Origin: Smittium culicis
Taxonomy: Eukaryota > Kickxellomycota > Harpellomycetes > Harpellales > Legeriomycetaceae
Direction of reading: 5' to 3'
Assembly (NCBI GenBank): GCA_001970855.1
Contig: LSSN01001969.1
Location: 1 to 33,824, forward strand
Length of the DNA: 33,824 nt
Under the pieces are notes generated by a model. That model was not told the DNA's origin, made no database searches, and saw only the letters and a program-made list of their open reading frames with translations. The translations under genes were made by a program, and so were the position numbers. Numbering within the stretch: the stretch's first letter is position 1; every line of letters starts with the position of its first letter. Of this stretch, positions 30,120-33,824 are shown piece by piece.

Positions 30120-30310
30120 AAAAAATGCAAAAAATAAAATAAAAATAATATCTTGGAATGTCAAAGTCATCCAAAATAACATAAAACGCCAAAAAAAATT
30201 TTAAAATTTTTAATAGTTTAAAACTGATATGAAAGCAGAAATAATTAGTCTTCAAGAAATACAAGAAAAAAATGTCGGCATTATAATGTGGAGAAAATTC
30301 TGGGAAAGAC
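30120..30310 (+). pseudogene. Start of LINE ORF2 endonuclease domain, broken
   Basis: Plus-strand translation gives KIIISWNVKVIQNNIKRQK (about 30140-30190) and, after a shift, AEIISLQEIQEKN (about 30235-30275). ISWNVxGI and DIixLQE are the first two motifs of the endonuclease/exonuclease/phosphatase fold of LINE ORF2, including the Asn and Glu active-site residues. Later motifs were not found. Only about 60 residues can be followed. Confidence 0.6.
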
Positions 30311-30857
30311 CATGATCTTCACGAAACACTTAGCAATATTATTAAACACTGATGAAATAATTATAAAAAATCATATAATATACGAATAATGCAGAATAAT
30401 GAAAATAAACCTGCAAATATGCGAATAGGATTAAGAGATATATAATTTCTACATACAATCAAACCTGAAAGAATGGAAAAAATATGACCAAAAAATGAAT
30501 TCAAAAGTTAAAAAAAAATAATAAAAAAACACCATAATTGTTAGGCACGAAGGGAAGAGTAAAAACAGGGCTAAATGGAATGAAGCTGAAATTAAGACTA
30601 AGGCTAATATAGTGTTATTTATTTAATATTATAGGGATAATATATATTTAATGGGATAAATATTTTAAATTAAATAATACATTAGATTTTACTGAAAGAC
30701 ATAAAAAGATTACTCTTTTATACTTTTGAAGAAAAATAAAAAAGATATTATTAAATAAAGATAATTATAAAAGCATTAATGGTTTTCAAATAATAGCTTA
30801 GGAATATTATAAAATTTTCTGGAAGGCTCTAGAAGCAACTATAATTAATCTATGGAT

Positions 30858-30950
30858 AACATTCAATAACATTCAATAACATTCAATAACATTCCATAAT
30901 GTTCCATAATGTTCCATAAGATTCTATTGTATTCCAAAATGTTCCATAAA
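30858..30950. repeat. 10-bp minisatellite with TTC core
   Basis: About nine 10-bp units: AACATTCAAT (x3-4) grading into GTTCCATAAT (x2-3) and variants. Every unit has TTC at a fixed 10-bp spacing. About 25 bp upstream is TTCTGGAAGGCTCTAGAA (30817-30834), resembling an array of nTTCn/nGAAn boxes. Confidence 0.85.
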
Positions 30951-30960
30951 GCTCTAGAGT

Positions 30961-31850
30961 GCTTCTGTGTATTACACCCAATTATTATGATTAATTATCA
31001 TTAATGAACTAACTGTTTATTATTGGCCAGATTTATAATTTGATACTTTTACACTGTAACTCTTTAAGAATAACAGTGCTTTCCTCGTTAAAAATTCCGC
31101 ATTCATTCATTTTATTTTGAAATTTTAATTTGGTAAAATACATAAATGTTATTACTCATTGGCCAATAATTTTTTTCTGGGTTTTATTCGCTGTAACACT
31201 TTACGCTATAAAACGACTCTTTTATAAAAAAAATTTACATAAGTTTATGATTATTTAAATGAATAAACTGGTGGATAAAATAGGTTTATATATTGACTAT
31301 CATCACAAGAAATAATTCATAAATGCCACGAAATTTTAACTTAATAGTTATAGCTATTCAATAAAATTTAGTCGTTATGTTGAATTTTCGTGCCATGGAT
31401 TTTTTATTTTTGGAATTTATCTCAAATATTAATTAACTCATAAATTTGAAGGGATTTATATAGTTTTAAATATGACTCATTAAATGAGCCTTAGAAATTT
31501 TTATGTCTTTTTTAAATTTTTTGTATAACCAAATAGCATTTAAAGATAATTAGGTTTAAATTAACATATAAATATATCAAATAAGATCAAAAGTTTATAA
31601 AATTTTAAATCAGCTTATTAAACGCTAATCTTTTATTAACTGAGCGTTATATATGTCGTAGATAAATATCACAACAAAGAAAGATAAGTATATCTTTAAA
31701 CTACAAAGAAACAGTGAAGTAAATCTGATTTCAAAGAAACCAGATTTAACACTAAAAAAATATGATGATTCACTTGGACAGTTTTTTTTACAAAGGATAT
31801 AGTTTCTTTGAATTTATTTTATGTTGAGGTGCTTCTTTATATTAACATTT
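30961..31850. other. AT-rich stretch, nothing recognised
   Basis: No coding region, RNA gene or repeat recognised between the two minisatellites. Confidence 0.5.
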
Positions 31851-31855
31851 TTTTA

Positions 31856-31951
31856 ATCTATATTTTATTTTAGTCACTATATTTTATATCTATATTTTAT
31901 TTTAATCACTATATTTCATTTTAATCGCTATATTTTATATCTATATTTTAA
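31856..31951. repeat. Minisatellite, about 35-bp units
   Basis: Two and a half imperfect copies of TCTATATTTTATTTTARTCACTATATTTYA, with shorter internal units of CTATATTTTA. Simple-sequence DNA. Confidence 0.75.
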
Positions 31952-33661
31952 TATTCTTAAATAAACTGTAAGAAAAACCTATATAAATAGAGAAGAATAA
32001 TACCATAATAAAGAAAAACAACAACATCATAATTATCTTATAATAACATTATCAGTATGTTTATTAATAATCGAACCCAAAATAAAAATCCCTAGTGAAA
32101 AAACTATAATATACACAAAAGCTAGGTGGAGAAAAGGGAATTCTCCGACATATATAAATTATAATTTTTATACGCTCGATATCACAGTAGAAAGAGTAGA
32201 TTGTTATCATTATCAATATTATTATTTTATGCAGCCTATAATTTATTTTAGTCTTATTAATATCAAATTCAAATATACCTACATTTAATAATTATCGCTT
32301 AAATTACTATTTCAGCTGTTTTTTTTAAGTTATAATGTTCTTCAAAATATCAATGCACACAACCTATATGTATTAAGTATACATTTTCGATGTTGAAATT
32401 GGTTGTGTAAATTATTTAAAGCTTTTTATACTCTAAAAATTTAGAAATACTTAGAAAATTAAGCATAACATTCTAAAATACCTACATAATAAAATTTATT
32501 TCATATTCTTTTGAAGGTATAGCTAATTTTTAGGTATAAAATACCCGCATTTCTTATTAATATTTTATGAAATAGGTTGATAGAAATTTGGCTAAATAAT
32601 TAAGCTACAATGGTGTCAGTAAAGTAATAGAATTTAAAATAAAATACCCGCTAAGCGGTAATATGAATATTTATAAAACAAAATTTTAGTAACTTTTAAA
32701 AAAATCAGCCTATTTTTATAGATTTTATTTTAAAGTATATGAAAAAAAATAATGAACATAATAATAACTTAATAACTATAAATATTTTATAAATATTAAT
32801 AATACATATGTAATATATTCTGTACGTTCGTGTGGCAGCTATAATAATGTCCGTTATTAATAACTATCAAAGTTCATAGAAGATTTATCTATACAAAGCA
32901 AAAATAAAAATCAAGGGGAAAAATCGCGAAAAAACAATTTAAATTTTGATAATAAAATTTTTTTCCATGTTATATTAACTCAAATAATTATTGTTTATTC
33001 ATCTATTCATTTAGATATCTTGCATATTAATTTAACTCCTTAAATCTATTAATATAAAATTTAAATCTAAACAATTCTTAATTATAAATCAACTATTGAA
33101 TATCTAGATCAAAAATTATAAGGATAGAATAAAAGCTTCAAGTAATGGGGATATGGTACAAAAAATTTCTTTCATGATTTATGGGTGTCAAAAAAATGTC
33201 ACTAAAAGCAAAGAATATTCTTTGAGATTGTGATTATATTATTTAATTTCCACTGATTTATTTTTTAATATCAATTATAAGATAATAATTAGGTTTTTTT
33301 ATACTACAGAAGACAGTTTGAAATAGTTTTCATAGCTATTTATGCATATTTTAGGGTGAAAAGTATCTAAAAAAAAATAAATAAATTAAATAAAATAATT
33401 TAATAAAAAAATATATAATTTTATTATATAGCAGTTTAACAAATAATGTATAAATCAATTCATAACGATTTTAATAGATCCTATTTAATATATATCACAA
33501 CGATAGATTATACATGCAAAGAATTTACTTGCTATCGATACTAAATGTATGAAGTAATAAGATTATTGTGGTAATTAAATGATTTAGAACAAATAAAAAT
33601 ATCATGTAGTATAAGTATTGATAAAATATAATGGTAAAAAAGGGGCAACACTCAGTTATAA
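31952..33661. other. AT-rich stretch, nothing recognised
   Basis: About 1.7 kb without genes. The only oddities are two copies of TAAAATACCCGC (about 32537 and 32642), the second followed by a small palindrome CCGCTAAGCGG. No function is suggested. Confidence 0.5.
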
Positions 33662-33824
33662 TAGTAACAGTAATAGTAATAGTAATAGTAATAGTAATAG
33701 TAATAGTAATAGTAATAGTAATAGTAATAGTAATAGTAATAGTAATAGTAATAGTAATAGTAATAGTAATAGTAATAGTAATAGTAATAGTAATAGTAAT
33801 AGTAATAGTAATAGTAATAGTAAT
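33662..33824. repeat. (AGTAAT)n hexanucleotide array
   Basis: About 27 units, perfect after the first one or two (one AGTAAC at the start), running to the last base of the window, so its full length is unknown. It may be a point where an assembly contig ended. Confidence 0.97.

Larger units (their letters stand above)
28770..30560 (+). mobile_element. Second LINE (non-LTR) relic, 5' part only
   Basis: Plus-strand remnant holding ORF1 with a zinc knuckle (28770-29819) and the N-terminal start of an ORF2 with an apurinic-type endonuclease (about 30120-30300). No RT motifs are recognisable downstream, so the element is truncated or deleted near 30560. Stops and frameshifts are numerous and the DNA is very AT-rich, so it is much older than the LINE at 8650-10220 and runs in the opposite direction. 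Confidence 0.65.

Noticed and set aside
1..33824. CRISPR arrays, bacterial operons or phage modules
   Set aside because: The locus is eukaryotic in character (DIRS, LINEs with poly(A), TA- and TTAA-duplicating transposons). The only short tandem arrays are simple repeats without unique spacers.

Overview
The window looks like nuclear DNA of an AT-rich eukaryote. It holds one host gene, and almost everything else recognisable is decayed transposable elements. The host gene has a mitochondrial-type N-terminus and no visible introns. The DIRS-type retroelements have gag and tyrosine-recombinase sequences that remind me of those in zygomycete (Mucoromycota/Zoopagomycota-grade) fungi. An early-diverging fungus is therefore my best guess, but this rests on remembered family resemblance and could be wrong.

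Layout. Bases 1-1224 are AT-rich flank with a diverged tandem repeat, a GA microsatellite and a small TTAA-flanked MITE. Bases 1225-4143 (minus) are an intact gene for a DHTKD1-type 2-oxoadipate/2-oxoglutarate dehydrogenase E1. Bases 4.1-8.0 kb are gene-free with three more copies of the MITE. From about 8.0 to 19.2 kb there is a nested retroelement complex on the minus strand. An old DIRS-like element (DIRS-A) has its gag at 18.1-19.2 kb, RT/RNase H at 11.2-13.3 kb and tyrosine recombinase at 10.5-10.8 plus 8.0-8.6 kb. It is split by a second, structurally complete but coding-dead DIRS-like element (DIRS-B, 13325-18143) and by a 5'-truncated, polyadenylated LINE (8650 to about 10220). DIRS-B keeps its inverted terminal repeats and the internal complementary region that joins the two end sequences.

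Bases 19.3-24.1 kb are very AT-rich with no gene. Then come a MITE inserted inside another MITE (24106-24500), a further MITE (25414-25608), and a 2.48 kb Tc1/mariner-IS630-type DNA transposon (25887-28369). That transposon has long, apparently identical terminal inverted repeats and a TA target duplication, but its transposase is broken. A second LINE relic follows on the plus strand (about 28770-30560; zinc-knuckle ORF1 and the start of an endonuclease ORF2). The remainder is AT-rich DNA with minisatellites and an AGTAAT hexanucleotide array running off the end.

I do not see a new biological system of cooperating genes. The most interesting content is architectural: the insertion history readable in the DIRS/DIRS/LINE nest, the TTAA MITE family with a MITE-in-MITE insertion, and a DNA transposon whose ends look young while its transposase is dead.
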